In this document: one piece after another, positions 35,085 to 43,540 of the stretch
How the letters are laid out: the number at the start of each line of letters is the position of its first letter
Numbering within the stretch: the stretch's first letter is position 1
NCBI RefSeq assembly: GCF_001613385.1
Contig: NZ_BDCG01000012.1
Span: forward strand, 372,001 to 436,000
Source of the DNA: Nocardia flavorosea NBRC 108225
GTDB lineage: Bacteria; Actinomycetota; Actinomycetes; Mycobacteriales; Mycobacteriaceae
Length of the DNA: 64,000 bases
Direction of reading: 5' to 3'
Notes under the pieces: model-generated
Database searches by the model: none
What the model was told of the DNA's origin: nothing
What the model saw: only the letters and a program-made list of their open reading frames with translations
Made by a program: the position numbers and the translations under genes

Positions 35085-35794
35085 GAGTCCCCCAGGTAGG
35101 CCGCCAGGACCTGTTCGTCGCGGCGGATCACCTCGGGCGATCCACTGGCGATCACGCTGCCGAGATCGAGTACGTAGACCTGGTCGCAGACGCTCATCAC
35201 CAGTCCCATATCGTGCTCGACCAGCACCACCGCGGTGCCGTCCGCGGCCACCGAGCGCAACAGTTCGGCGAAGCGATCCGTTTCCGCGCTGTCCTGGCCG
35301 GCGGCGGGCTCGTCGAGCAGCAGCAGCGTCGGCCGCACCGCGAGTGCTCGGCCGACCTCGACCAGCCGGGCCAGCCCGGTGGGCAGTGAATCGGCCAGAT
35401 CACCGGCGCGTTCGCCGAGACCCAACCGGTCGATGATCTCGTCGACGACCTTGTCCGCGTGGCGCCGCCGGGGGCCGAGTTCCGCGGCGACCAGCAGATT
35501 GTCCCGGACCGACAGGCGGCCGAAGAGTTCGAGTCGCTGGAAGGTCCGCGCCATTCCGCGCCGGGCCCGGCGCGCCGGGTCGAGCCGGGTGATATCGCGG
35601 CCCGCCAACCGGACCCGTCCGCCCGCGGGCCGCCGCAATCCGCAGATCACGTCGAACAGCGTGCTCTTCCCGGCCCCGTTCGGCCCGATCAATCCGGTGA
35701 CTTCGCCCGCTTCGGCCTGTAACCCGGCGCCGGCGAGGGCGCGCCGGCCGCCGAAGGTGACGGTGATATCACTGACGTCCAGAAGTGATGGCAT
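35081..35794 (-). CDS. livG: ABC importer ATP-binding protein (LivG-like) with degenerate signature
   Basis: First ATPase, 237 residues. Walker A GPNGAGKSTLFD and Walker B TLLLLDEPAAGQDS are normal, but the ABC signature reads SLPTGLARLVEVGRAL where LSxGQ is usual, leaving LivF to supply the intact one; ABC pairs with one weak signature are known. The ATG at 35794 has an excellent AAGGAGGT ribosome site. Its 5' end overlaps the fused permease gene by 26 bp. Confidence 0.9.
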   Translation of the reverse strand: MPSLLDVSDITVTFGGRRALAGAGLQAEAGEVTGLIGPNGAGKSTLFDVICGLRRPAGGRVRLAGRDITRLDPARRARRGMARTFQRLELFGRLSVRDNLLVAAELGPRRRHADKVVDEIIDRLGLGERAGDLADSLPTGLARLVEVGRALAVRPTLLLLDEPAAGQDSAETDRFAELLRSVAADGTAVVLVEHDMGLVMSVCDQVYVLDLGSVIASGSPEVIRRDEQVLAAYLGDS

Positions 35795-37898
35795 GGTCGA
35801 GCACCTCCTTGTCCTCCGGCCGCCACGGCCGTTTCACGCCCCACCATTCGACGGGCACATCCGGTTCGCCGGCGCCGGCGCGCTGTTCCCGGTTGTTCGC
35901 CCGGATCCGGATCGCGAAGACCGCGAGGAACGAGCCCCAGAAGAACATCCAGCCGTCGATCACACCGGCCAGTCGCACCAGCCACAACGCCACCGGTACG
36001 GCGACCATCAGCACCAGCGTCACCCGGTTGCGGATCGCCGCCTCGAATCCCTCCCGGATACGGGCGATCGCGCCGTGGCTCACCACACCGCCGCCGAACG
36101 CGATACCGGCCAGCGCCGGAAGGACGTGGACGAGGTTCTCGGTCGACGGGAACAGCACCGGGATCGCGAGCATCGGCCCATAGAGCGCGACACCCACGAA
36201 CAGGCCGTTGCCCAGCGCCCCGAGGCCGGCGAACACCGCCACCAGGAAGATCGGCAGACCGGCCACGAAATTGAACTGTTCGGGGGTCACCGAACCCATC
36301 TGCATCCCGAACAGTGCACCACCGAGCCCGGCCAGCCCGGCGCTCAGCGCGAAAACCGCCACCTTGGCGCGCAACAGGTTACCGCCGAGGGTGGCGTAGG
36401 CGGCTTCGCTGTCACGTAATGCGATGAGCCGGCGCCCGAACCGGCCGCGCCGCAGGGCCGCCACACCGAGCGTGGCCACCGCCAGGCAGACCGCCGCGAA
36501 AACGGTGATGCCCGCGGCGGTATCGAGCCGGAGCCCGAACAGGTTCGGTCCGAATATCTCTACCGAACCCTGGTCGAAGAACGAGATCTCCACGCCCGCG
36601 ATGTCGAAGGACGGCAGGGTGAAGATCCACCGATCGAGTACCACCGCGAAGGCGGCGGTTCCCAGCGCCAGATAGACGCCCGAAAGGCGTAGTGCCGGGA
36701 TCGCGATCACTGTACCCGCCAGCGCCGAGATTGCCACTGCCGCGAACAGACCCCACAGTTCGCCGTCCGGGGCGAGTTGCCCGTAGGCGATCGCCCCGAT
36801 ACCGGCCATGCTCAGCTGGCACAGCGAGATCTGCCCGGCGTAGCCGGACAGCGGTACGAACGACAAGGCGATGACGCCGAAGGCGAACATCGGCCCGTAG
36901 GCGATGAGATCGCTTTCGCCGAGCGTGGTGGCGACTATCAGTCCGAGGATCACGATCACCGCCGCGAAGAACAGTGCACCGCTGCGCGACGGTGTGGGCA
37001 CCGGGCTGAGTTTGCGGTCGCGGCCGCGCAACCGGCCGTGCGGGAACAACAGCAACGCTGCGAACAACAACAGCGCCGGCGCCGCGAGCCGCAGGCCGGG
37101 CAGGTATTCGTTCTGCGGCAGATACCCGGTCAGGTAGCTCTCCATCAGACCCACCACGATCGCGCCGAGGAAGGTCATGGGCAGACTGCGCAACCGCCCG
37201 AAGATCGCCGCGGTGTAGGCACTGACGATCAGCAGCGAGAGCGTGGACGCGTCCAGCGAGACCGTGGGCGCGATGAGAATGCCGCCCACCGCGGCCAACT
37301 CGATACCGAGGATCCAGGCGACCCGGTTGGCACGGACCGGATCGGCGCCGGTGAGCCCGGCCAGCGCCCGGTCGTCGACGGTGGCCCGCATCTCCGCACC
37401 CGTCCGGGTGTTGAACAGCAGCACGCGCAATGCCACCGCGACCGCGATCGCCACCAGCATGGTCAATGCCTGATGCCAGGTGACGGTGGCGGCGCCGAGC
37501 CGGATCGGTTCGGCATCGGCGAAGAAGGTGGGCAGCGTGCGCGCCCGCATCGGATCCCAGATCCAGCGCGCGGTGGCGATGAGGCCGCTGAGCAGCGCGA
37601 CCGTCATCACCAGTTTTTCCGCGTCCCCCAATCCCTGCACGGCCCGCAGCGCCCGTTCGACGAGCAGCCCGGACAGTGGCGCCAGCACCAGCAGCACGAT
37701 CGCCAGGGCGACCGGTACGGGTACACCCCAGCCGGTGGTGAGCTGCCAGTAGGAGAAGGCCGCCATCATCCCGGCCGCGCCGTGCGCGAAATTGAAGATT
37801 CCGGTGGTCGTATGGGTGAGCACCAGACCGCTGCCGATCACGGCATAGACGGCCGCGGTGCTCAGCCCGACGATCCCGAAGGCGAGGAATTGATCCAT
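35769..37898 (-). CDS. Fused ABC permease (LivH-LivM in one chain)
   Basis: 709 residues, about twice the length of one permease. The N-terminal half is LivH-like (VLTHTTTGIFNFAHGAAGMM, about 300 residues); after a polar linker near LRGRDRKLSPVPTPSRSG the C-terminal half is LivM-like (SGYAGQISLCQLSMAGIGA, ALRDSEAAYATLGGNL). Both translocation halves are therefore on one polypeptide. A hydrophilic cytoplasmic tail with WWGVKRPWRPEDKEV ends the protein. Six bases after the binding-protein stop. Confidence 0.92.
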   Translation of the reverse strand: MDQFLAFGIVGLSTAAVYAVIGSGLVLTHTTTGIFNFAHGAAGMMAAFSYWQLTTGWGVPVPVALAIVLLVLAPLSGLLVERALRAVQGLGDAEKLVMTVALLSGLIATARWIWDPMRARTLPTFFADAEPIRLGAATVTWHQALTMLVAIAVAVALRVLLFNTRTGAEMRATVDDRALAGLTGADPVRANRVAWILGIELAAVGGILIAPTVSLDASTLSLLIVSAYTAAIFGRLRSLPMTFLGAIVVGLMESYLTGYLPQNEYLPGLRLAAPALLLFAALLLFPHGRLRGRDRKLSPVPTPSRSGALFFAAVIVILGLIVATTLGESDLIAYGPMFAFGVIALSFVPLSGYAGQISLCQLSMAGIGAIAYGQLAPDGELWGLFAAVAISALAGTVIAIPALRLSGVYLALGTAAFAVVLDRWIFTLPSFDIAGVEISFFDQGSVEIFGPNLFGLRLDTAAGITVFAAVCLAVATLGVAALRRGRFGRRLIALRDSEAAYATLGGNLLRAKVAVFALSAGLAGLGGALFGMQMGSVTPEQFNFVAGLPIFLVAVFAGLGALGNGLFVGVALYGPMLAIPVLFPSTENLVHVLPALAGIAFGGGVVSHGAIARIREGFEAAIRNRVTLVLMVAVPVALWLVRLAGVIDGWMFFWGSFLAVFAIRIRANNREQRAGAGEPDVPVEWWGVKRPWRPEDKEVLDHAITSGRQ

Positions 37899-37904
37899 GG
37901 CCGG

Positions 37905-39278
37905 TTACTTGACGTCCGCCATGGTCTTGCCGACATCGGCGAGCGTCATCGGCTCGCCGTAGTCACCGGTGTACCGGTAGGGCGGGGTTCCGCAGCGGAA
38001 CAGGCCCTCGTTGGCACCGAATTCGGGCGCCTTCCAGCCCTCGGGGGTGGCCTGCATGACGTTGAAACAGTTCGGCGCCGGATCCTTCGCGGACAGGTCG
38101 TTCGGGCTGTGCAGCCCGCCACCGGTCCATTCGGCCTCCTTCTTCGCGGTATCCACCACGCAGGTGCGGGTGAGTTCGGAACCACAGGCGCTCGCGGCTT
38201 TCGCGAACAGCAGCCAGGCCGAGAACGCGCGGATCGCGGGCAGGCTGATCACCGCGTCCGGTGCGTACTGCTCGTACAACTTCTGCAGTTGCTGCATGGC
38301 CGGCGATTCGTCGGCCAGCTGCGGCGGGACCACGCCCCCGAGATCCACGATATTGTTCTGGAAGCTTGCCGAGCGACCCAGCAGTTCGATGTAATCGGGC
38401 CGGAAAGCGTTGTTGGTGGGGTCGATCCAGTCCAGCTGGTAATCCATCGAGGTCAGCTTCTCCTCGAGTTTGGCCAGCGGCCCGTCCTCGCCGATGAAGA
38501 TGAGGCCACGCACGCCGCTGTTCTTGATGGCCTGTGCGTACGGTGTCCAGTCGGTCACCCCGCCCACCGGATACAGCTGGTTGTAGACCACTTTCGCGCC
38601 CATCGCGTTCAGCGATTCGACGGCCTTGTCGCCGAGCACCTTGGTCACCGGCGAATCGCCGTTGATGATGCCGATCGCACCGGCCGATTCCGGATAGGCC
38701 TCTTTGGTCAGCCACTGGCGCGAGGCGTTGTAGGGGTCGTAGTGGGCGTAGGTGCTCTGCGAGGCGATCACCTGCAGATCCGTGCCGAGGTTGGGCTGCT
38801 GGGAGATCTGCGCGGGGAAATCGGGCAGGGTGCATTCCAGCCGTTCCTTCACTCCGAGCCCGTCCAGTCCGGCGCCACCGCCGACGAGCGCGAAATCGGT
38901 GCGGCAGGCTTCCACCATCTTCTGGCGGACCGCCATCACTTTCGAGTCGTGGATTTCGGTGGTGATGGTGCGGCCGTTGATCCCACCCGCCGCGTTGCAC
39001 CAGGAGGTGAACACTTTCGCGGCGTCGACGAATTCGGGGTTCTTGGAGTAACCGATATCGGTGAAGACACCTGCGGTGATCTCGCTGTCGGTGACTCCCT
39101 GGGTGGGCGATCCCGCGGCGTCACCGTCGCCGCAGACACCGGTCAGGTCGCCGAAATCGGCCACGACCTTGTCTCCGGACGAGGAGTTCTCGGTTTCGCT
39201 ACCACTACGTCCTGAGCAGCCGGCGGTGGCGAGTAACGCCACCGCTATCAGGGCGGCAGCTGTTCTCTTCGGTCTCAC
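37905..39278 (-). CDS. ABC importer substrate-binding lipoprotein (LivK-like)
   Basis: Type-I periplasmic binding protein, 457 residues. Signal peptide with lipobox LLATAGC, so the mature protein is lipid-anchored outside. Binding-fold landmarks: GVTDSEITAGVFTDIG, WCNAAGGINGRTI, VRGLIFIGEDGP. The GTG at 39278 follows AAAGGA with good spacing; the ATG at 39305 gives an unneeded nine-residue extension. First gene of the importer operon, divergent from the Rieske operon across a promoter region with GAGAAT palindromes; its ligand is probably that operon's substrate. Confidence 0.9.
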   Translation of the reverse strand: MRPKRTAAALIAVALLATAGCSGRSGSETENSSSGDKVVADFGDLTGVCGDGDAAGSPTQGVTDSEITAGVFTDIGYSKNPEFVDAAKVFTSWCNAAGGINGRTITTEIHDSKVMAVRQKMVEACRTDFALVGGGAGLDGLGVKERLECTLPDFPAQISQQPNLGTDLQVIASQSTYAHYDPYNASRQWLTKEAYPESAGAIGIINGDSPVTKVLGDKAVESLNAMGAKVVYNQLYPVGGVTDWTPYAQAIKNSGVRGLIFIGEDGPLAKLEEKLTSMDYQLDWIDPTNNAFRPDYIELLGRSASFQNNIVDLGGVVPPQLADESPAMQQLQKLYEQYAPDAVISLPAIRAFSAWLLFAKAASACGSELTRTCVVDTAKKEAEWTGGGLHSPNDLSAKDPAPNCFNVMQATPEGWKAPEFGANEGLFRCGTPPYRYTGDYGEPMTLADVGKTMADVK

Positions 39279-39413
39279 GATGGTCCTTTCTGAGCTGACC
39301 CCCATCGGTCAGCCGATCGTGATCGGGCGAGCGGGCCGCCCATACACCGAGTTCGAGTCGGAAACCCTGGCCGATCGACCGCCGTACCCAGCTCTCGGTG
39401 AATGAAAACTAGC

Positions 39414-39430
39414 TTCTCACTTATCGAGAA
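39414..39430. promoter_or_regulatory. Possible second operator between importer and Rieske operons
   Basis: TTCTC-N7-GAGAA inverted pair, made of the same half sites as the GAGAAT-N3-ATTCTC operators but in opposite orientation. It lies 136 bases upstream of the binding-protein start. Weak evidence on its own. Confidence 0.3.
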
Positions 39431-39582
39431 TCAATATCCTGTTTCGGGTACACATCGGCGTGGGCATCCACACCAGCGGCGACACGGTCGGGCAGGAAGG
39501 TGTCGCCGGCAGGCTCATCACCTGTCGAAACGCCTTCGCATTGACTATCCGCGAAGCTCATGGAAACCTGTTATCCGAAAGC

Positions 39583-39597
39583 GAGAATCTCATTCTC
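39583..39597. promoter_or_regulatory. Operator palindrome GAGAAT-CTC-ATTCTC
   Basis: Perfect 6-bp arms with a 3-base centre, ending 16 bases before the ATG at 39614 and touching its GAGAGGAGG ribosome site, so a bound repressor would block the Rieske operon. One of five sites of this form in the window. Confidence 0.75.
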
Positions 39598-39613
39598 ATC
39601 GAGAGGAGGCGCG

Positions 39614-40144
39614 ATGCGAGTACCACCGCTACCCGCGGACCGGTGGGACGAGGACGTCGACGACGCGCTGCGGGTCATGCTGCCGCGCAGGTTGCGCAAC
39701 CCGGAGTCGGCGAGCAACGCCCTGTCGACGCTCGCCCGGCATCCCGCGCTGACCAAGGCGTTCCTCACCCTGAACGTCCACCTGCTGTTCCGCTCTCCGC
39801 TACCGGCCCGGCTGCGCGAGATCGCCATCCTGCGCGTCGCGCACCTGCGGGGCTGTGTCTACGAGTGGGACCACCATCACGAAGCCGCGCTCGCGGAGGG
39901 AATCACCGTCGAGGAGATCGCCGGGGTCACCCGGGGCGAGGCCACTGGGACGGTCGAGCAACTGGTCCTGCGCGCCGTCGACGAACTCGATGAGAAATCG
40001 AACCTGTCCGACGCCACCTGGGACGGACTGTGTGCACATCTCGACGAACACCAGCGGATGGATCTGATCTTCACCATCGGCACCTACAACATGCTTGCCG
40101 CGGCCTTCAACACCTTCGGCATACGCTCCGAGTACGAGAGGTAA
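39614..40144 (+). CDS. Carboxymuconolactone decarboxylase-like (CMD family) protein
   Basis: 176 residues of the CMD/AhpD fold. The usual AhpD redox pair CxxC is absent: the motif reads HLRGCVYEWDHHHEAAL, with one Cys, Trp in the second position and the conserved His. It is therefore more like the non-redox CMD branch; its reaction is unknown. Strong GAGAGGAGG site. First gene of the Rieske operon, followed after four bases by the oxygenase; such pairs are common in ring-degradation clusters. Confidence 0.82.
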   Translation: MRVPPLPADRWDEDVDDALRVMLPRRLRNPESASNALSTLARHPALTKAFLTLNVHLLFRSPLPARLREIAILRVAHLRGCVYEWDHHHEAALAEGITVEEIAGVTRGEATGTVEQLVLRAVDELDEKSNLSDATWDGLCAHLDEHQRMDLIFTIGTYNMLAAAFNTFGIRSEYER

Positions 40145-40148
40145 TCCC

Positions 40149-41411
40149 TTGGCACACTTCAACAAACCGGCGGCGGGTAGCTGGACCGAACACTACCCCG
40201 ATCTGGGTACCGAACCGGTCGACTACTCCGATTCCATCGATCCGCAGTTCTACGCGGACGAGCGCGAAGCGATCTTCAAGAAGACCTGGCTGAATGTAGG
40301 CCGGGTGGAGCGGCTCCCACGCAAGGGCAGCTATTTCACCAAGGAACTCTCGGCCGCCGGCACCTCACTGATCATCGTGCGCGGCAACGACAACGAGATC
40401 CACGCCTACCACAACGTCTGCCGCCACCGCGGTAACAAACTCGTCTGGGACGACTACCCCAATGAGGAGACCTCGGGCTTCTGCAAACAGTTCACCTGCA
40501 AATACCACGCCTGGCGCTACAGCCTCGAGGGCGAACTGACCTTCGTCCAGCAGGAGAAGGAATTCTTCGGCCTGGACCGCGCCGACTACGGGCTCAAAGA
40601 TGTGCGGTGCGAGGTATGGGAGGGGTTCATCTTCGTCAACCTCGACCACGACGCCGAACCGCTGACCACCTTCCTCGGTCCGATGATCAAGGGGCTGGAG
40701 GGTTATCCGTTCCACGAGATGACCGAGGTATTCAGTTACCGGGCCGAGGTCGGCAGCAACTGGAAACTGTTCATCGATGCGTTCGCCGAGTTCTATCACG
40801 CGCCGATCCTGCATATGAAGCAGGCGGTGAAGGACGAGGCCGACAAACTGGCCGGGTACGGCTACGAGGCCCTGCACTACGAACTGCAGCCGCCGCATTC
40901 GATGATCTCGTCGTGGGGCGGGATGGCGCCGCCCAAGGACCTGAACATGGTCAAACCGATCGAGCGTGTCCTGCGCAGCGGATTGTTCGGCCCGTGGGAC
41001 CGCCCCGATATCGAGGGCCTGGACCCGCTGCCCGTGGGGATCAATCCCGCCGGCCACCGGGCCTGGGGTGTGGACGAGTTCGAGATCTGGCCGAACTTCT
41101 CGCTGCTGTTCTGGGCGCCGGGCTGGTACCTCACCTACCACTACTGGCCGACCGCCGTGGACAAGCACATCTTCGAGGCCAACCTGTACTTCGTGCCCGC
41201 CAAAACCGCGCGGGAGCGGCTGGCGCAGGAGCTGGCGGGGGTGACCTTCAAGGAATACGCGCTGCAGGACGCGAACACCCTCGAGGCGACCCAGACGATG
41301 ATCACGACCCGCACCGTCACCGATTTCCCACTCAACGATCAGGAAATCCTGCTCCGCCACCTGCACAAGACCGCGCAGAAGAAAGTCGAGGAATACCGCA
41401 ATGGTAACTGA
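40149..41411 (+). CDS. Rieske non-heme iron oxygenase, alpha subunit
   Basis: Ring-hydroxylating or related oxygenase component, 420 residues. Rieske [2Fe-2S] ligands: Cys91/His93 (NVCRHRG) and Cys117/His120 (FTCKYHAW); the 23-residue gap between the pairs is longer than the usual 15-17. The mononuclear iron site is FYHAPILHM with His217 and His222 after Asp210/Glu214. The TTG start at 40149 (LAHFNKPA) follows GAGAGG. No reductase or ferredoxin is adjacent; the KshB-like protein at 61857, under the same operator type, is the likely electron donor. Confidence 0.92.
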   Translation: MAHFNKPAAGSWTEHYPDLGTEPVDYSDSIDPQFYADEREAIFKKTWLNVGRVERLPRKGSYFTKELSAAGTSLIIVRGNDNEIHAYHNVCRHRGNKLVWDDYPNEETSGFCKQFTCKYHAWRYSLEGELTFVQQEKEFFGLDRADYGLKDVRCEVWEGFIFVNLDHDAEPLTTFLGPMIKGLEGYPFHEMTEVFSYRAEVGSNWKLFIDAFAEFYHAPILHMKQAVKDEADKLAGYGYEALHYELQPPHSMISSWGGMAPPKDLNMVKPIERVLRSGLFGPWDRPDIEGLDPLPVGINPAGHRAWGVDEFEIWPNFSLLFWAPGWYLTYHYWPTAVDKHIFEANLYFVPAKTARERLAQELAGVTFKEYALQDANTLEATQTMITTRTVTDFPLNDQEILLRHLHKTAQKKVEEYRNGN

Positions 41412-41742
41412 GGATACGAAAGCGCTGCCCGCCGAATTCGCCGATCTGGCGCGGTTCGCGGACTGGATCCTGCCCACCGAACCCGAGCGGTACGCCAAAC
41501 GGCTGGCCTCCACGATGCCGGAGATGCAGGACTTCTACGACGCCGGGATGGCACGACTCGAGGATGCCATCGCCTACTGCGACCGGTTCGACCTCGACGA
41601 TCTGCCCGACGAGGCCCGCAACCTGTTCCACCTGATGCAGTCGCTGGTGATGGCGTCGTTCCCGGTGGAGGTCTGGAAGCAGCCGCGGGTGCCCGACAGC
41701 GGCGCGGCCTACCTGGACATCGTGCGCGAACCGGTGGTGTAG
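41401..41742 (+). CDS. Small conserved protein of the Rieske operon
   Basis: 113 residues, function not recognised. Acidic and probably helical (FADLARFADWILPTEPERYA), no signal or membrane segment, no Cys/His metal site. It overlaps the oxygenase end by 11 bases, so the two are translated together. A role as an oxygenase-associated or assembly protein is guessed from position only. Confidence 0.7.
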   Translation: MVTEDTKALPAEFADLARFADWILPTEPERYAKRLASTMPEMQDFYDAGMARLEDAIAYCDRFDLDDLPDEARNLFHLMQSLVMASFPVEVWKQPRVPDSGAAYLDIVREPVV

Positions 41743-41744
41743 CC

Positions 41745-42959
41745 ATGCTGACACTGCGGGCCGCCGGGCTGCTCGATGTGGATTCCGGCGAAATCGTCCG
41801 GCCCGGCATCCTGCGCATCGACGGGGACCGGATCGTCGGGGTCGGTGGCGAACCGGAGGGGGAGATCATCGAACTCGGTGATCTCGTCCTCCTGCCGGGG
41901 TTGATGGATATGGAGGTCAACCTCCTGATGGGCGGCCGGGGCGAAACCGGGCTGAGCTCCTCGGTCCAGGACGATCCGCCGCTGCGGATGCTGCGCGCCG
42001 TCGGCAACGCCCGCCGCACCCTGCGCGCCGGGTTCACCACCGTGCGCAACCTCGGCCTGTTCGTCAAGACCGGCGGCTACCTGCTGGATGTTGCGCTCGG
42101 CAAGGCCATCGACGCCGGCTGGATCGATGGCCCGCGGATCGTGCCGGCCGGCCACGCCATCACCCCCACCGGCGGGCATCTCGACCCCACCATGTTCTCG
42201 GCCTTCGCCCCCGATGTGCTGAAGCTGACCCTCGAAGAAGGCATCGCCAACGGTGTCGACGAGGTACGCAAAGCGGTGCGGTATCAGATCAAGCACGGCG
42301 CCCAGCTGATCAAGGTCTGCGTATCCGGTGGCGTCATGTCGCTGACGGGAGCACCGGGCGCGCAGCATTATTCGACCGAGGAACTGCGGGCGATCGTCGA
42401 CGAGGCGCACCGGCGAGGTCTGCGGGTGGCCGCGCACACCCACGGGGCCGAAGCCGTGAAAGAGGCCGTCGGGGCCGGAATCGACTGTATCGAACACGGT
42501 TTCCTGATCGATGACGAAGCCATCGATCTCATGGTCCGGGAGGGCACCTATATGGTGCCGACCACGCGCCTGGCCGATGCCATGGACGTCTCCAAGGCGG
42601 CACCGGAACTACAGGCCAAGGCGGCCGAGATGTTCCCGCGCGCCCGGACCTCGGTGAAGGCCGCCTTCGACGCGGGCGTGAAGATCGCGGTCGGTACCGA
42701 CGCACCGGCGATACCGCACGGCCGCAACGCCGACGAGCTGGTGGCCCTGGTCGAGCGGGGACTCGATCCGCTGTCGGTGCTGCGGGCGGCGACGGTGGTG
42801 GCGGCCGAGCTCATCCAGGTCACCGACCGCGGCCGGCTCGCCGAGGGACTGCTCGCCGATGTGATCGGGGTACCCGGTGATCCGCTGGCCGATATCACCG
42901 TCACCCAGCAGGTGCGGTTCGTGATGAAAGGCGGAAAGGTATATGGCAGCAAACGATGA
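41745..42959 (+). CDS. Amidohydrolase-superfamily protein lacking the HxH motif
   Basis: 404 residues with an amidohydrolase barrel of the imidazolonepropionase/prolidase-like type. Retained: Lys in LIKVCVSGG near 189, His in VAAHTHG near 230, His in CIEHGF near 248 and Asp in VGTDAPAIPHG near 318. The first metal motif, normally PGLIDxHxH, reads PGLMDMEVNL, with Glu57 and Asn59 in place of both histidines. It may bind one metal or use a changed site. Starts two bases after the small protein; overlaps the SnoaL-like gene by 17 bases. A ring- or lactone-cleaving hydrolase is plausible, unproven. Confidence 0.85.
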   Translation: MLTLRAAGLLDVDSGEIVRPGILRIDGDRIVGVGGEPEGEIIELGDLVLLPGLMDMEVNLLMGGRGETGLSSSVQDDPPLRMLRAVGNARRTLRAGFTTVRNLGLFVKTGGYLLDVALGKAIDAGWIDGPRIVPAGHAITPTGGHLDPTMFSAFAPDVLKLTLEEGIANGVDEVRKAVRYQIKHGAQLIKVCVSGGVMSLTGAPGAQHYSTEELRAIVDEAHRRGLRVAAHTHGAEAVKEAVGAGIDCIEHGFLIDDEAIDLMVREGTYMVPTTRLADAMDVSKAAPELQAKAAEMFPRARTSVKAAFDAGVKIAVGTDAPAIPHGRNADELVALVERGLDPLSVLRAATVVAAELIQVTDRGRLAEGLLADVIGVPGDPLADITVTQQVRFVMKGGKVYGSKR

Positions 42960-43359
42960 CCTGATCGAAATCCAGCAGCTCCTCGCCCGCTACGCGGTGA
43001 CCATCACCAAGGGCGATATCGAGGGACTGATCGGGGTATTCACCCCCGACGGCAGCTACAGCGCCTTCGGCGACACCTACACCCTCGACGTGTTCCCCGA
43101 ACTCGTCGACGCCGCACCGAAGGGCCTGTTCCTCACCGGGACACCGCTGATCGAACTCGACGGCGATTCCGGCACCGGCACACAGCCACTGTGTTTCGTG
43201 GAGCAGTCGACCCACGATATGCGGATCGGTTACTACACCGATACCTACCGGCGCACCGACAAGGGCTGGCGGCTGGCCACCCGCGCGATGACCTTCATCC
43301 GGCGCAGCGGTATCCACGATTCCGGTATCCCACACGCCTTCGAGCGGCCGTCGGCATGA
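42943..43359 (+). CDS. SnoaL/NTF2-like protein
   Basis: 138-residue alpha+beta barrel protein: IEIQQLLARYAVTITKGDIE at the start, DGSYSAFGDTYTL, and DTYRRTDKGWRLATRAMTFI, the usual end of the fold. Family members act as isomerases, cyclases or dehydratases, or as small subunits of Rieske oxygenases. A hydratase/isomerase role in the pathway or a beta-like role are both possible. Its stop overlaps the next ATG (ATGA). Confidence 0.8.
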   Translation: MAANDDLIEIQQLLARYAVTITKGDIEGLIGVFTPDGSYSAFGDTYTLDVFPELVDAAPKGLFLTGTPLIELDGDSGTGTQPLCFVEQSTHDMRIGYYTDTYRRTDKGWRLATRAMTFIRRSGIHDSGIPHAFERPSA

Positions 43360-43540
43360 GCGAGTCAGGCTCGGAGGCGGTAGCGAAGCGTCACCACGCA
43401 GAGCCCTCGCTCATGCCCGAGGGACACAGCATGAGCGAGTCAGGCTCGGAGGCGGTAGCGAAGCGTCACCACGCAGAGCCCTCGCTCATGCCCGATGAAC
43501 ACAGCATGAGCGAGTCAGGCTCGGAGGCGGTAGCCGAGGC
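43356..43540 (+). repeat. 75-bp tandem direct repeat carrying start codons
   Basis: Units begin at 43356, 43431 and 43506. The first two are nearly identical over 75 bp; the third is cut after about 35 bp. Each full unit opens with ATGAGCGAG and carries the exact inverse CTCGCTCAT about 50 bases on, with GGCTC/GAGCC inside, so each can fold as a hairpin. The 75-bp period keeps the frame. Confidence 0.9.

Noticed and set aside
36777..39215. An 812-codon open frame on the plus strand opposite the permease and binding-protein genes
   Set aside because: Its translation is His/Gly/Arg/Gln-rich without domains, and the minus-strand genes have clear families; it is a GC-rich shadow frame.
43356..43540. 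CRISPR array or VNTR with spacers
   Set aside because: Units are contiguous 75-bp direct repeats in a reading frame, with no unique spacers.
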